Of a DNA stretch of 64,000 nt, positions 16,391-24,562 are shown in pieces; within the stretch, counting starts at the first letter, position 1; each line of letters begins with the position of its first letter. This DNA comes from Sphingomonas cremea (GTDB lineage Bacteria > Pseudomonadota > Alphaproteobacteria > Sphingomonadales > Sphingomonadaceae): positions 186,001 through 250,000 of the forward strand of contig NZ_JAKFGM010000003.1 of assembly GCF_021502585.1 (NCBI RefSeq), read 5' to 3'. Made by a program: the position numbers and the translations under genes. The notes under the pieces were generated by a model. That model did no database searches. It was not told the origin of the DNA and worked only from the letters and a program-made list of their open reading frames with translations.

Positions 16391-16758
16391 GGCAGCGGCC
16401 GCTCGTCCGGCGGCGTCGGATCGTCGTCCGGCGCGGCAGGTGCTTCAAGCGGCAGGCTCGGCTGGTCGTCGGACGGGGGCAACGAGGTCATCACCGGCGT
16501 TGGCTCCGGGTAATCGCCGTCCGCCGGATATTGGGCGAGGATCCGCACATTCTCCTCGCGCCACTTTTTCTCCATCTCCTCGAGCTCGGCTTCGCGGATG
16601 ACATTTTCGATGCCGGCGGTGAAATGGCGTGCATAGCCACGGACCTGACCGATCCAGCGACCGATCATCATCATTACGCGCGGCAGTTCCTTGGGCCCGA
16701 TGAACAAAAGGGCGACTACTGCCACGACGAGCAGTTCGGAGGTGTCGACGCCGAACAT
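16387..16758 (-). CDS. tatB: Sec-independent translocase subunit TatB
   Basis: TatB (123 residues) forms the substrate-recognition complex with TatC. It has one N-terminal transmembrane helix (SELLVVAVVALLFI), the hinge GPKELPR typical of TatB rather than TatA, an amphipathic helix, and an acidic, Pro-rich C-terminal tail (SLPPSDDQPSLPLEAP). It overlaps tatC by 4 bases and lies 17 bases downstream of tatA, so the tat genes form one operon following scpB. Confidence 0.95.
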   Translation of the reverse strand: MFGVDTSELLVVAVVALLFIGPKELPRVMMMIGRWIGQVRGYARHFTAGIENVIREAELEEMEKKWREENVRILAQYPADGDYPEPTPVMTSLPPSDDQPSLPLEAPAAPDDDPTPPDERPLP

Positions 16759-16775
16759 CGGCGGTTAGCGCGAAA

Positions 16776-17045
16776 TCAGGAGCGCGTCTGGTCGTCGGAC
16801 GACGGCGACGGCGCGGTCGGCTCGGCGGGACGCGGCGTGATGTCGATCGGCTGCTGCGGCTGCGATTGCTGCGGCGGAAGCTGGCGCGGCGATTCGGCCG
16901 GCTTGTCGTCGTCGGATAGCCCCTGCTTGAAGCTTTTCAGGCCCTTGGCGACATCGCCCATCATGGCTGAAAAACGGTTGCCGCCGAACAGCAGCAGGAC
17001 AAGCAGTGCGAGGATCAGGATATGCCAAAGGCTGAAACCGCCCAT
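16776..17045 (-). CDS. tatA: Sec-independent translocase subunit TatA
   Basis: TatA (89 residues) polymerises to form the Tat translocation pore. The N-terminal helix [19 protein letters not shown] is followed by the amphipathic helix [18 protein letters not shown] and a disordered Gln/Pro-rich tail. The FGGNR hinge is a small variant on the usual FG(P/A)KKLP hinge. The start ATG at 17045 is preceded by CGGAG at suitable spacing. It follows scpB by 34 bases. Confidence 0.94.
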   Translation of the reverse strand: MGGFSLWHILILALLVLLLFGGNRFSAMMGDVAKGLKSFKQGLSDDDKPAESPRQLPPQQSQPQQPIDITPRPAEPTAPSPSSDDQTRS

Positions 17046-17079
17046 GAGGAAACTCCGATAAGGGGACTTTAAGGACTAG

Positions 17080-17646
17080 TTAGCCCTCATCCGATTCATT
17101 TTCCAGTTGAAGCTGAAACACCGCCTCATCCAGCGGATCAAGCAGGCCGGCGGCCTTCAAATCGTCGATACCGGGGAGATCGCGCCGGGAAGCGAGGCCG
17201 AAGTGAGTCAGGAAGTCTGGCGTTGTCGCATAGAGCAACGGCCGGCCAGGGGCTTCTCGACGCCCGGCCGTTTTCACCCAACCCGCCTCCATCAGCACGT
17301 CGAGCGTGCCCTTCGAAATCTGGACGCCCCGGATCGCCTCGATCTCGGCGCGGCTGACCGGTTCATGATAGGCAATGATCGCCAGCGTTTCGGTAGCAGC
17401 GCGCGACAATCGGCGTGCGTCCTCGCGCGTTCTGCGGAGGATATGGGCTAGGTCGGGCGCGGTCTGGAAATGCCAGCGCCCACCTCGCTCGACCAGCTCA
17501 ACGCCGTGGCCGACATAGCGCTCCGCCAGCGCCGCCAAGGCCTGCTCAACATCTCCTTCGCCGACGTAGGCAGCGATATCATCGATGCTAAGCGGCGCAT
17601 CCGACGCGAATAATGCGGCTTCGACGGCGCGGGTCAGGTCATCCAT
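17080..17646 (-). CDS. scpB: Segregation and condensation protein B
   Basis: ScpB (188 residues) is the winged-helix partner of ScpA in the SMC condensin complex that organises and separates chromosomes. Recognisable stretches are RAVEAALFASDAPLSIDDIA at the start and SRAATETLAIIAYHEPVSRA EIEAIRG-type sequence at about residues 85-110, plus GRREAPGRPLLYATTPDFL. The start shares a base with the scpA stop (TGATG), and tatA follows after 34 bases, an order common in alphaproteobacteria. Confidence 0.95.
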   Translation of the reverse strand: MDDLTRAVEAALFASDAPLSIDDIAAYVGEGDVEQALAALAERYVGHGVELVERGGRWHFQTAPDLAHILRRTREDARRLSRAATETLAIIAYHEPVSRAEIEAIRGVQISKGTLDVLMEAGWVKTAGRREAPGRPLLYATTPDFLTHFGLASRRDLPGIDDLKAAGLLDPLDEAVFQLQLENESDEG

Positions 17647-18404
17647 CAGGCGGCGTTCCGCACCAGCAATTCAGCGAAAGGCTCACGCTGATCGAGTTCA
17701 AGCCGTCCCTGCCGCGCCAGTTCGAGCGCGGCAACGAAGCTGCTCGCTAGCGCAGAGCGGCGATACTGGGGATCGGCAGTCACCGGCAGAAACGCTTCCA
17801 GCGTGGTCCAATCGAGCGCCTGCCCGAGCAGCGCCGAAACGCGCTGGATTGCGTCTTCCAGGGTCATTACCGAACGGTGGGCGACGACATGCATCGCCGG
17901 CTGGGTGCGAGCCTTTACCCGGCCATAGGCGGCATAAAGGTCGAAAGCGCCGATCTGCCAAGCCGACTTGCGCACCAGTTTCAGCCCTTCCGGCGCACCG
18001 CGCGAAAAGACATCGCGACCAAGCCGGTCACGCCCCATCAATCGGGCACCCGCGTCACGCATCGCATCAAGCCGTTGCAGGCGCAGCTGGAGGCGAAGCG
18101 CCAATTCCTCCGGGCTTGGATCGACGGTCGGGTCCTTGGGCAGCAGCAAGCAGCTTTTGAGATAGGCCAGCCATGCCGCCATCACGAGATAGTCGGCCGC
18201 GATTTCAAGCCGCAGCGCCTTGGCCTGTTCGAGGTAGGTCAGATATTGCTCGACCAGCGCAAGGATCGAAATCTGATGGAGATCGACCTTTTGCGCCCGC
18301 GCCAGGTTCAAGAGCAGGTCGAGCGGTCCCTCCCAGCCGTCCAGGCTGAGATTCAGCGCCTCATCGTCACGCACCGGCGCAATGAAAAGCTCCTCATCCC
18401 CCAT
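17646..18404 (-). CDS. scpA: Segregation and condensation protein A
   Basis: ScpA (252 residues) is the kleisin that bridges SMC heads. The typical N-terminal helix LNLSLDGWEGPLDLLLNLAR and the following KVDLHQISILALVEQYL are plain, and the C-terminal winged-helix ends with VAALELARQGRLELDQREPF. It overlaps scpB by one base and follows nagZ by 21 bases, so it lies in the same run. Confidence 0.95.
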   Translation of the reverse strand: MGDEELFIAPVRDDEALNLSLDGWEGPLDLLLNLARAQKVDLHQISILALVEQYLTYLEQAKALRLEIAADYLVMAAWLAYLKSCLLLPKDPTVDPSPEELALRLQLRLQRLDAMRDAGARLMGRDRLGRDVFSRGAPEGLKLVRKSAWQIGAFDLYAAYGRVKARTQPAMHVVAHRSVMTLEDAIQRVSALLGQALDWTTLEAFLPVTADPQYRRSALASSFVAALELARQGRLELDQREPFAELLVRNAA

Positions 18405-18425
18405 CAGGCGAACCTATGCCGGATT

Positions 18426-19433
18426 TCAGACCAGCGCCAGCAGCGCATCGCGCTTGGCCACCGCCTCGGCGAAGTCCATTTCGTCGTCCGGCGTGAAGCG
18501 CATCGCCATTGCCCTGGCCAACCGGGCCGAGCCCTCCGGCGACAATTCACCGACCGCATCGGCGACCAGCAGCATATTCTCCATCTTGCCATCGCAATGC
18601 AGCGCCACGTCGCAGCCGGCCGCGACACAGGCAGCGGCGCGCTGGCCGTGGTTGCCCGACAGCGCCTCCATGCCGATATCGTCGCTCATCAGGAATCCGT
18701 CGAACCCGATTCTCTGGCGAATGATCTCATTGATGACGAACGGCGACTGGGAGGCGGGATGCTCCGCGTCCCAGGCCGTATAGATAATGTGGCTGGTCAT
18801 CCCCATCGCCGCGTCGCGCAAGCGCTCGAATGGCTCCAGGTCGACCGCCAGCTCATCCTCGCTGGCTGTCACGATCGGGAGCTCAAGGTGGCTGTCGACA
18901 AGCGCCCGGCCATGACCCGGGATATGCTTGATCACGCCCAGGACGCCCGCGGAGCCCAGCCCATCAAGGATGGCACGGCCCAGCGCCGCAACTTGCATCG
19001 GCTCCGATCCCAGCGCGCGGTCGCCGACGATGTCTGTCGCGCCGGGCTGCCGGACGTCGAGCATGGGCAGGCAATCGACGTTGACCCCGGCCTCATGCAG
19101 CATCAAGCCCAGCGCCCGGGCATTCACCCGCGCGGCCTCGATCGCACTGGACGGGGCAAGCTGGTACAAATTGTCGAACGCCTCGCCGGCCGGGAATGCC
19201 GGCCATTCGGGTGGCCGCATTCGCGAAACACGGCCGCCTTCCTGGTCAATCAGGATCGGTACCTCGTCGTGGCCCTCAAGGTCGCGGATCGCATTAGTCA
19301 GGCGTCGCAACTGTTCCCGCTCAACAATATTTCGCTTGAACAAAATATAGCCCGCGGGACGCGCATCGCGGAAAAAGCCCACCTCTTCCGCCAATAATTC
19401 CGGACCGGATAGTCCGTAGATCGCCGCCTGCAT
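18426..19433 (-). CDS. nagZ: Beta-N-acetylhexosaminidase
   Basis: NagZ (335 residues), a glycoside hydrolase family 3 enzyme, removes N-acetylglucosamine from anhydro-muropeptides during peptidoglycan recycling in the cytoplasm. The signature LIDQEGGRVSRMR occurs near residue 63, KHIPGHG (catalytic His loop) near 165, and the nucleophile Asp lies in LMSDDIGMEAL near residue 245. There is no signal peptide, consistent with cytoplasmic recycling. The start shares one base with the stop of the SPOR protein gene upstream. Confidence 0.95.
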   Translation of the reverse strand: MQAAIYGLSGPELLAEEVGFFRDARPAGYILFKRNIVEREQLRRLTNAIRDLEGHDEVPILIDQEGGRVSRMRPPEWPAFPAGEAFDNLYQLAPSSAIEAARVNARALGLMLHEAGVNVDCLPMLDVRQPGATDIVGDRALGSEPMQVAALGRAILDGLGSAGVLGVIKHIPGHGRALVDSHLELPIVTASEDELAVDLEPFERLRDAAMGMTSHIIYTAWDAEHPASQSPFVINEIIRQRIGFDGFLMSDDIGMEALSGNHGQRAAACVAAGCDVALHCDGKMENMLLVADAVGELSPEGSARLARAMAMRFTPDDEMDFAEAVAKRDALLALV

Positions 19434-20113
19434 CAGTTGACGACCAGGCAGTTTTCGCCTGCCGCCCTAAGTGCGGCGCAGGCAGCACGGGTCTGTTCGG
19501 TCGACCCGACCGCGCGCAACCGGACAATTGATTTGCCGCCGACGGTCGCCGTGACCACCGATTTCTGCAGCGCCGCTACCTCGGGGAAGCGCCCCGACAG
19601 CAGTTTCCACGCCGTGTCGGCCTTTATCGTCGAGCCATAGGCACCAAGCTGGATCGTCGGGCCGGACGGGACGGCCGCCACAGCAGCATCGGGCGTTGGC
19701 GTCTTGGTTTCGGCTGGTGGGACTTTCTTTGGCGGCGACTGTTCGGCGGTCTCTGGCGGAAGCTGGGCCATTTCCGGCGGGAGTTTGCGCACGTCCAATG
19801 CCGCATCAGGATCCTCGCCCGCGCTTGTCGAATAAGCCGTTTCGCTATCGCCCGCGACATCGAGCCCGCCGGGGTCGGTTGGCTTGACCTTGTAGGGGCC
19901 AGGCTCCGCGCGGATTAGCTGGGGCGCACCGGTTACCGCGGGATCGCGGCGGCCGATCCAGAACATCGTCCCGGCGACGATCGCGCCGGCCAGCAGGACG
20001 AGCAAAAGTGCAACCAGCATCTTGCGCGCAGAGATGGCCCGGGGGCCGTCCTCATTCTCTACCGCCTCCAGCCAGGGCAATGACTGGTCGTCATAGCCTC
20101 GTGCGTCGCTCAT
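19433..20113 (-). CDS. SPOR domain-containing membrane protein
   Basis: A 226-residue single-pass protein: a short cytoplasmic N-terminus with the motif SLPWLEAVENEDG, one transmembrane helix (KMLVALLLVLLAGAIVAGTMF), a Pro-rich periplasmic linker and a C-terminal SPOR domain (IQLGAYGSTIKADTAWKLLS to the end). SPOR domains bind denuded glycan strands at the division septum. The ATG at 20113 follows GAGAGGGAC, so it is preferred over the upstream frame start. The gene lies before nagZ with a one-base overlap and after another SPOR gene sharing the LPWLE motif, so the pair may derive from a duplication. Confidence 0.88.
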   Translation of the reverse strand: MSDARGYDDQSLPWLEAVENEDGPRAISARKMLVALLLVLLAGAIVAGTMFWIGRRDPAVTGAPQLIRAEPGPYKVKPTDPGGLDVAGDSETAYSTSAGEDPDAALDVRKLPPEMAQLPPETAEQSPPKKVPPAETKTPTPDAAVAAVPSGPTIQLGAYGSTIKADTAWKLLSGRFPEVAALQKSVVTATVGGKSIVRLRAVGSTEQTRAACAALRAAGENCLVVN

Positions 20114-20204
20114 GCTCGTCCCTCTCCCCGCGGCAATGCGTGCAACCATCTAAGAGTCTTGCGCCAAATATGGGAGGGGGCAATGCGTCTTATTTCGCTT
20201 GCCC

Positions 20205-20951
20205 TCAGGCGACGGTGCAGGCGCGGCCGATCGTTTTCAGATTGCTGCACAGCTGCTTGGCATATTGCTTCGAAGGCGTGCCAAGCTGAAGCCGGTAAAA
20301 GCGCCTCGACCGGATCGAAATCGGTTCGATGCTTTTTGGCATGGTAACGAGATGGGTATAGTCGCGAACGGCGCTCTGCCAGGCGAGTTCGGCCTGGCGC
20401 GCGGTTGAATAAACGCCCAGCTGCACCGTCTTTCCCCTGACGACCTGGGCTTTCGGGTTCACAATCGGCCGGGGCGGTTCCGCCGCTACCGGTGCTGGAA
20501 GCGAAGCAATTGCGATGGCCGCTTCAGAAGGGACGACCTCGGTTGCAGGGGCCTGTCCGGCCTGGTCCTTCACGACCGTGCGATAGGCTGCGCGCGTCGG
20601 TACAGCCTTGATGCGCCGCCGGACCGTCACCTTCGGCCGGCGCGGCGCGGCGGTTACCTTCGTTACCGGGACTGCCGCCGCCTGCCGATGCTCCTCAAGC
20701 TGTGGCAGAACGATCGGCGGCTGCATGTCCGCCGGTGCCGGAAGAACAACGCTGGCTTGCGGCGCGGGCTCGTCATCACCTGGAAACAGGGGCGCATCGC
20801 GCATCAGCAGGGTCACGATTGCGGCCAGCCCGATCGCCCCGACTGCCGCGGCAGCCCCCGGCTTGCGGTTCGATTTCCTGACGACAGGAGCTCGATAGGG
20901 TTCCAGCCAGGGCAGCCTGTTGCCGTCCCTCACCACCCCCGCATCGGCCAT
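20205..20951 (-). CDS. SPOR domain-containing membrane protein
   Basis: A 248-residue protein with N-terminal LPWLEPYRAP, a transmembrane helix at about residues 33-52 (GAAAAVGAIGLAAIVTLL), a long Ala/Pro/Val linker with a basic stretch (PRRPKVTVRRRIK), and a C-terminal SPOR domain (VQLGVYSTARQAELAWQSAV and LGTPSKQYAKQLCSNLK). The ATG at 20951 shares one base with the argS stop and is chosen over the TTG one codon earlier. It probably localises to the septum. The gene is followed by 91 bases and then a second SPOR protein gene of the same design. Confidence 0.85.
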   Translation of the reverse strand: MADAGVVRDGNRLPWLEPYRAPVVRKSNRKPGAAAAVGAIGLAAIVTLLMRDAPLFPGDDEPAPQASVVLPAPADMQPPIVLPQLEEHRQAAAVPVTKVTAAPRRPKVTVRRRIKAVPTRAAYRTVVKDQAGQAPATEVVPSEAAIAIASLPAPVAAEPPRPIVNPKAQVVRGKTVQLGVYSTARQAELAWQSAVRDYTHLVTMPKSIEPISIRSRRFYRLQLGTPSKQYAKQLCSNLKTIGRACTVA

Positions 20952-22684
20952 CAACGCATCTCCTCGGCGGCCTCCACTCCCATCAGCCCAAGGCCGTTCT
21001 TGATAATCTGCCCTATCCCGCGAGCAAGTTCCAGCCGCGCGCGAGATAATTGTGGATTATTTTCAAGGAGGAAGCGCCGTTCCGGGTCGTCGTTACCGCG
21101 ATTCCAAAGCGCATGCAGCGCAGCTGCCAGGTCATAGAGGTAAAAGGCGATGCGATGGGGCTCATGAGCCATCGCCGCCGCCTCAACGGTCCGCGGATAT
21201 TGGGCGGCAAGCTTCACCAGCCCCAACTCCTCCGCGTCCAGCAGCGTAAGATCTGCCTTGCTCTCCAGCGATAGCCCGACTTCTGCCGCCTTGCGCTGAA
21301 GCGAGGAAATCCGGGCATGGGCGTATTGAACATAGAAGACCGGATTGTCCTTCGACGCCTCAACCACCTTGGCGAAGTCGAAGTCGAGCGGCGTGTCGGC
21401 CCGCTTGGTCAGCATCATGAAACGCACGACGTCCTTTCCGACCTCACGCACGACATCTGCCAGCGTGACGAAATTGCCGGCCCGCTTGCTCATCTTGATC
21501 GGCTCGCCGGCGCGGAACAGGCGGACCATCTGGATCAGCTTGACGTCGAGGTCGACGCGCCCATCGGTCAGCGCATTGACCGCTGCCTGCACCCGCTTGA
21601 CCGTGCCTGCATGGTCGGCCCCCCAGATGTTGACGAGGTGGTCGGCACCCTGCGCCTTCTGCAAATGATAGGCGGCGTCGGCGCCGAAATAAGTCCAGCT
21701 GCCGTCCGACTTCTTCATCGGCCGATCCTGGTCGTCGCCGAACTGGCTGGATTTGAAGAGCGTCAGCTCTACCGGTTCCCACTCGTCGTGGGGATCCAGG
21801 CTCTTTGGCCGTTCGAGCTCGCCCTCATAAACCAGCCCCTTGGCGCGGAGATTGTCCATCGCCTCCTCGACCTTGCCCGACGCCTGTAATTCGGCTTCGG
21901 AGGCGAAGATATCGTGGTGGATGTTGAGCAGGCCGAGATCGTGGCGGATGAGGTCGAGCATTGCCGCAACCGTCTTGCGCTTGAACAGGTCGAGCCATTC
22001 GCTTTCAGGGGCGTCGACATATTTGGCGCCACATTCGGCGGCGAGGATCGCCCCGACCGGCACCAGGTAATCACCCGGGTAGAGCCCTTCCGGGATCTCG
22101 CGGATCTCCTCGCCCAGCGCCTCGCGGTAACGCAGGTGAGCCGAGCGGGCGAGGGTGTCGACCTGCGACCCGGCGTCGTTGACATAATATTCCTTGGTGA
22201 CGCGGAACCCCGCTGCCTCCAGCAGCCTCGCCAGCGCATCCCCGACCACCGCGCCCCGGCAATGGCCCATGTGCATCGGCCCAGTCGGATTAGCCGAGAC
22301 ATATTCGACATTGACGCGTTCGTTATCGCCAATGTCGGACAGGCCATAACGCTCGCCCTCGGCCAGGATCGTGGTCAGCTCGTCGCGCCAACTCTCTTCG
22401 CCCAACCGCAGGTTGATGAACCCCGGCCCTGCCACTTCGACCGCGGTAACCCCCGGCAGCCCCTCCAGCTTGGGCGCGATAAGCCCGGCCAGCGCGCGCG
22501 GATTGGTGCCAGCCGCCTTGGCCAATACCATCGCGGCGTTGGTCGCCAGATCGCCGTGCGAAGGATCGCGCGGCGGCTCTACCGCGACCGCCTTGCGATT
22601 GAGGTCGGCGGGAAGCGCACCATCCACAACCAGGTCGTCGAGAATGCCGTCAAGTAGCGCGGAATAGCGGGGGTAGAGGGACAA
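20951..22684 (-). CDS. argS: Arginyl-tRNA synthetase
   Basis: ArgRS (577 residues) charges tRNA-Arg. The N-terminal Add-1 domain leads to the class I HIGH-like motif [20 protein letters not shown] near residue 125, and the KMSKR motif appears exactly as [12 protein letters not shown] near residue 355; the C-terminal helical anticodon-binding domain ([33 protein letters not shown]) is complete. The start at 22684 faces an intergenic gap of 78 bases. It heads the long run argS-SPOR-SPOR-nagZ-scpA-scpB-tatABC. Confidence 0.97.
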   Translation of the reverse strand: MSLYPRYSALLDGILDDLVVDGALPADLNRKAVAVEPPRDPSHGDLATNAAMVLAKAAGTNPRALAGLIAPKLEGLPGVTAVEVAGPGFINLRLGEESWRDELTTILAEGERYGLSDIGDNERVNVEYVSANPTGPMHMGHCRGAVVGDALARLLEAAGFRVTKEYYVNDAGSQVDTLARSAHLRYREALGEEIREIPEGLYPGDYLVPVGAILAAECGAKYVDAPESEWLDLFKRKTVAAMLDLIRHDLGLLNIHHDIFASEAELQASGKVEEAMDNLRAKGLVYEGELERPKSLDPHDEWEPVELTLFKSSQFGDDQDRPMKKSDGSWTYFGADAAYHLQKAQGADHLVNIWGADHAGTVKRVQAAVNALTDGRVDLDVKLIQMVRLFRAGEPIKMSKRAGNFVTLADVVREVGKDVVRFMMLTKRADTPLDFDFAKVVEASKDNPVFYVQYAHARISSLQRKAAEVGLSLESKADLTLLDAEELGLVKLAAQYPRTVEAAAMAHEPHRIAFYLYDLAAALHALWNRGNDDPERRFLLENNPQLSRARLELARGIGQIIKNGLGLMGVEAAEEMR

Positions 22685-22762
22685 TTTGCATCACCGAATG
22701 AAAGGATTTCGGCGCGCTCTAGCGGTTCGCGTCCGCTTCGCCAACTTTACGAAAATTGGGAG

Positions 22763-23296
22763 TTAGTTCCCGCCGCCGGAGGATGGCGGTGCGTAGACGA
22801 TGCGCCACTCGGTCTTCTCGCCCGACTTCATTGCCACCATCTGCGGCCTTGGGCCGTGCCATCCGCCTGGCGCCCCGAATGCAATGTGAGTGTGATCGCC
22901 CTCGTCGAGCGCTTCCGCCAGCGAAAAGCCTGCTGCGCGATAGGCGGCAACGATCTGGCCGTGAGTGACCCCCGGCCGGCGAGCGATATCGATCGCACGG
23001 TTCCTGAGGTGATAGCTGTTGGCAACCCCGCCGACGCGGCGATTATGTTCCGGGGACCGATAGGTGCTGGTGACCTGGCCCCAGCGGGCGCCGATCCGGC
23101 TGACTTCCGCCATGTCGACAGCCCTGCCCGAATAGCTGGCCCATTCGCCTGCTGGCGGCGGCTCGGAGCTTCTCACCGGCCTGCCCAGTTCGCGAATTCC
23201 AAAGTCGGTCTCGGCTGCCATCGCCGCCGATCCCCACACCAGCAAAATTACCCCGCTTGCCGCTCGCAACATATGCTGCCCCCATGCTCGCGCCAT
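22763..23296 (-). CDS. Peptidase M15-like (D-Ala-D-Ala carboxypeptidase-type) exported protein
   Basis: A 177-residue exported protein with a signal peptide (cleavage after SAAMAA) and a Peptidase_M15A-type zinc fold: TSTYRSPEHNRRVGGV, SYHLRNRAIDIAR with the first zinc His and Asp, and DHTHIAFG with the second zinc His. Relatives cleave D-Ala-D-Ala or related cross-links in peptidoglycan. ATG at 23272 is an alternative start with GGGGGC upstream and still retains a signal peptide. A TTAA-N7-TTAT sequence, one base from the CtrA consensus, lies 5 bases upstream on the same strand. Confidence 0.8.
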   Translation of the reverse strand: MARAWGQHMLRAASGVILLVWGSAAMAAETDFGIRELGRPVRSSEPPPAGEWASYSGRAVDMAEVSRIGARWGQVTSTYRSPEHNRRVGGVANSYHLRNRAIDIARRPGVTHGQIVAAYRAAGFSLAEALDEGDHTHIAFGAPGGWHGPRPQMVAMKSGEKTEWRIVYAPPSSGGGN

Positions 23297-23600
23297 CGAT
23301 ATAACCCAAAATTAACAACCTTTGTGAGTCATTTGAGCCGAAGCGCCTCTCACGAGCGTTCGCTTGAGCGCGGTTTGCTGGCCCCGACCGATGCCTGGCG
23401 TATGGATTTGTGCGGCGCAGATCGGCCAATCGGGGAAGCAAAGTGACTTGTCGGACGGTAGCTGCTACAAGGGCGTATCACTCGACTTTCCGACCGTAGG
23501 CATCCTGTGACTGAGGGACTCCCCGAGCCCTCGCTTACATGCAGGAACGACTTGCCATGGATATCAACACAAGCCTCAACATTATGCACGGACGCACGCG
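23297..23600. other. Intergenic region with a possible CtrA site and mini-ORF
   Basis: About 300 bases separate divergent genes. The left end holds TTAA-N7-TTAT (minus strand, 23301-23315), close to the CtrA site TTAA-N7-TTAA. The right end holds a 21-codon frame described separately. No terminator, RNA gene or longer coding frame of convincing composition was seen in the remainder. Confidence 0.4.
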
Positions 23601-23604
23601 ATGA
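23539..23604 (+). CDS. Possible leader mini-ORF (15-21 aa) coupled to the next gene
   Basis: A frame starting at ATG 23539 (or ATG 23557, with GGAAC 8 bases upstream) runs to a TGA that overlaps the ATG of the 80-residue protein in the arrangement ATGA. The product would be MDINTSLNIMHGRTR or six residues longer. The exact overlap suggests coupled translation or a leader peptide, but the frame is so short that chance is a real alternative. Confidence 0.3.
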   Translation: MQERLAMDINTSLNIMHGRTR

Positions 23605-23843
23605 GCCGCGTAGTCAATCTTAAGATGAGCGAGGCCGAAGCCCGCCATCAGTGCACCACGCGCCAGATCGGCGTTTCGGCCCTAGAAAAGCTTCCGGACG
23701 GCGGCGTTCGGCTGGTGTGCATGAGCACCGAAGGCGCGGAAACGATCCGCAAGCGTCTCAAGACAAACGTCATCAAAGGCGATGTGCGGCGCACCGCCAA
23801 TGGCCGCGAACGCTCCCCGATCGAAGGCTGGCAGGGCGATTGA
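23601..23843 (+). CDS. Conserved hypothetical protein (80 aa)
   Basis: An 80-residue protein with the pattern RQIGVSALEKLPDGGVRLVC followed by a basic stretch TIRKRLKTNVIKGDVRR. I do not recognise a named family; similar short proteins occur near cold-shock genes in sphingomonads as far as I recall. The sequence suggests a small alpha/beta protein with basic surface, possibly nucleic-acid binding, but no motif proves it. The start ATG overlaps the stop of a mini-ORF. A 212-base gap separates it from the cold-shock gene. Confidence 0.7.
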   Translation: MSRVVNLKMSEAEARHQCTTRQIGVSALEKLPDGGVRLVCMSTEGAETIRKRLKTNVIKGDVRRTANGRERSPIEGWQGD

Positions 23844-24055
23844 CAACGATTGCGTGTCGAATCGATCTGACTTGCCACGCAACAACATCATAAGTCATTG
23901 AAATATCACTACGTTTGCTTTTCTGCGTAATAACGGGCATAGGGACGGCGCTACCAGTTGCACGGATTCAGGGACGGCTTGCCGTCCATCCTTCCTCCAG
24001 CCGCTTCTAGCTAAGCGGATCGATGGGCGATCCGCCCCACGGGAAGGACCCGATA

Positions 24056-24262
24056 ATGCCACAAGGAACTGTCAAATTTTTCAATGAAATGAAGGGCTTC
24101 GGCTTCATCACGCCGGATGGCGGTGGCCAGGATGCCTTCGTTCATATCAGTGCTGTTGAAGCAGCCGGGCTTCGCAGCCTCGCCAACGATCAGCGCGTTG
24201 AATATGAATTGGCGCCTGACAAGCGCGGCCGCGAAAGCGCGACCAACATCAAGACGCTCTAA
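24056..24262 (+). CDS. cspA: Cold-shock domain protein
   Basis: A 68-residue CspA-type single-strand nucleic-acid-binding protein. RNP1 is KGFGFITP and RNP2 is DAFVHISA, within the OB fold beginning TVKFFNEMKGFGFI. The ATG at 24056 follows GGGAAGGACC; the frame upstream to 24023 is part of the leader. The 5' region of about 200 bases from the previous gene may hold a long leader, as is usual in cold-shock mRNAs, but I could not identify a defined thermosensor. Confidence 0.95.
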   Translation: MPQGTVKFFNEMKGFGFITPDGGGQDAFVHISAVEAAGLRSLANDQRVEYELAPDKRGRESATNIKTL

Positions 24263-24275
24263 GGGCGTTCTTGCC

Positions 24276-24330
24276 ACCGCTTCATGCGGTAATAGGTGGC
24301 CCGGCCTGTCCCATTGGGGCGGGCCGGGTC
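24276..24330 (+). terminator. Hairpins downstream of the cold-shock gene
   Basis: ACCGC/GCGGT (24276-24290) is followed by a long GC-rich hairpin: GGCCCGGCC (24298-24306) pairs with GGCCGGG plus TC (24322-24330), with CCC/GGG continuing inside. There is no T-run, so it is at best an imperfect terminator or an mRNA-stabilising end for the cold-shock transcript. Confidence 0.4.
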
Positions 24331-24352
24331 CCCCAGTTTCAGGAAATTTTGA

Positions 24353-24562
24353 ATGTCGAACCAGTCGGATTTCTACGTCGCCCGCGCCGAGCATGAGCGC
24401 ACCGCGGCCGAAAAGGCGCAGCTGGTCAACGTCCGCGAAAACCATCTGCGCGCCGCCGCCGCTTGGGACGTGCTCGCCTCGCGAGCCCTCAAGGCCGACC
24501 GCATGCGTACCGCCGAAGAAGAGCGTAAGGCGGAGATCAAGGCCGGCCTGACAACCGCCTAG
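24353..24562 (+). CDS. Small conserved hypothetical protein (69 aa)
   Basis: A 69-residue, highly charged, probably all-helical protein (RAEHERTAAEKAQLVNVREN then HLRAAAAWDVLASRALKAD). The start has AGGAAAT 5-6 bases upstream. It follows the cold-shock gene by 90 bases and ends in a 4-base convergent overlap with the dGTPase-like gene. No named family recognised; the pattern of Ala-rich amphipathic helices suggests a small helical bundle or coiled-coil. Confidence 0.7.
   Translation: MSNQSDFYVARAEHERTAAEKAQLVNVRENHLRAAAAWDVLASRALKADRMRTAEEERKAEIKAGLTTA

Noticed and set aside
17877-19397. Plus-strand frame of 506 codons
   Set aside because: It is antisense to scpA and nagZ, both of which have clear family motifs; the long frame reflects GC-rich composition.
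23387-23510. Short frame of 39 codons starting MPGVWICAAQ
   Set aside because: No ribosome site, no recognisable composition and no conserved features.
23544-23568. Possible EcfG promoter at GGAAC 23544
   Set aside because: The bases 16 to 17 positions downstream are CAAC or similar, not CGTT.
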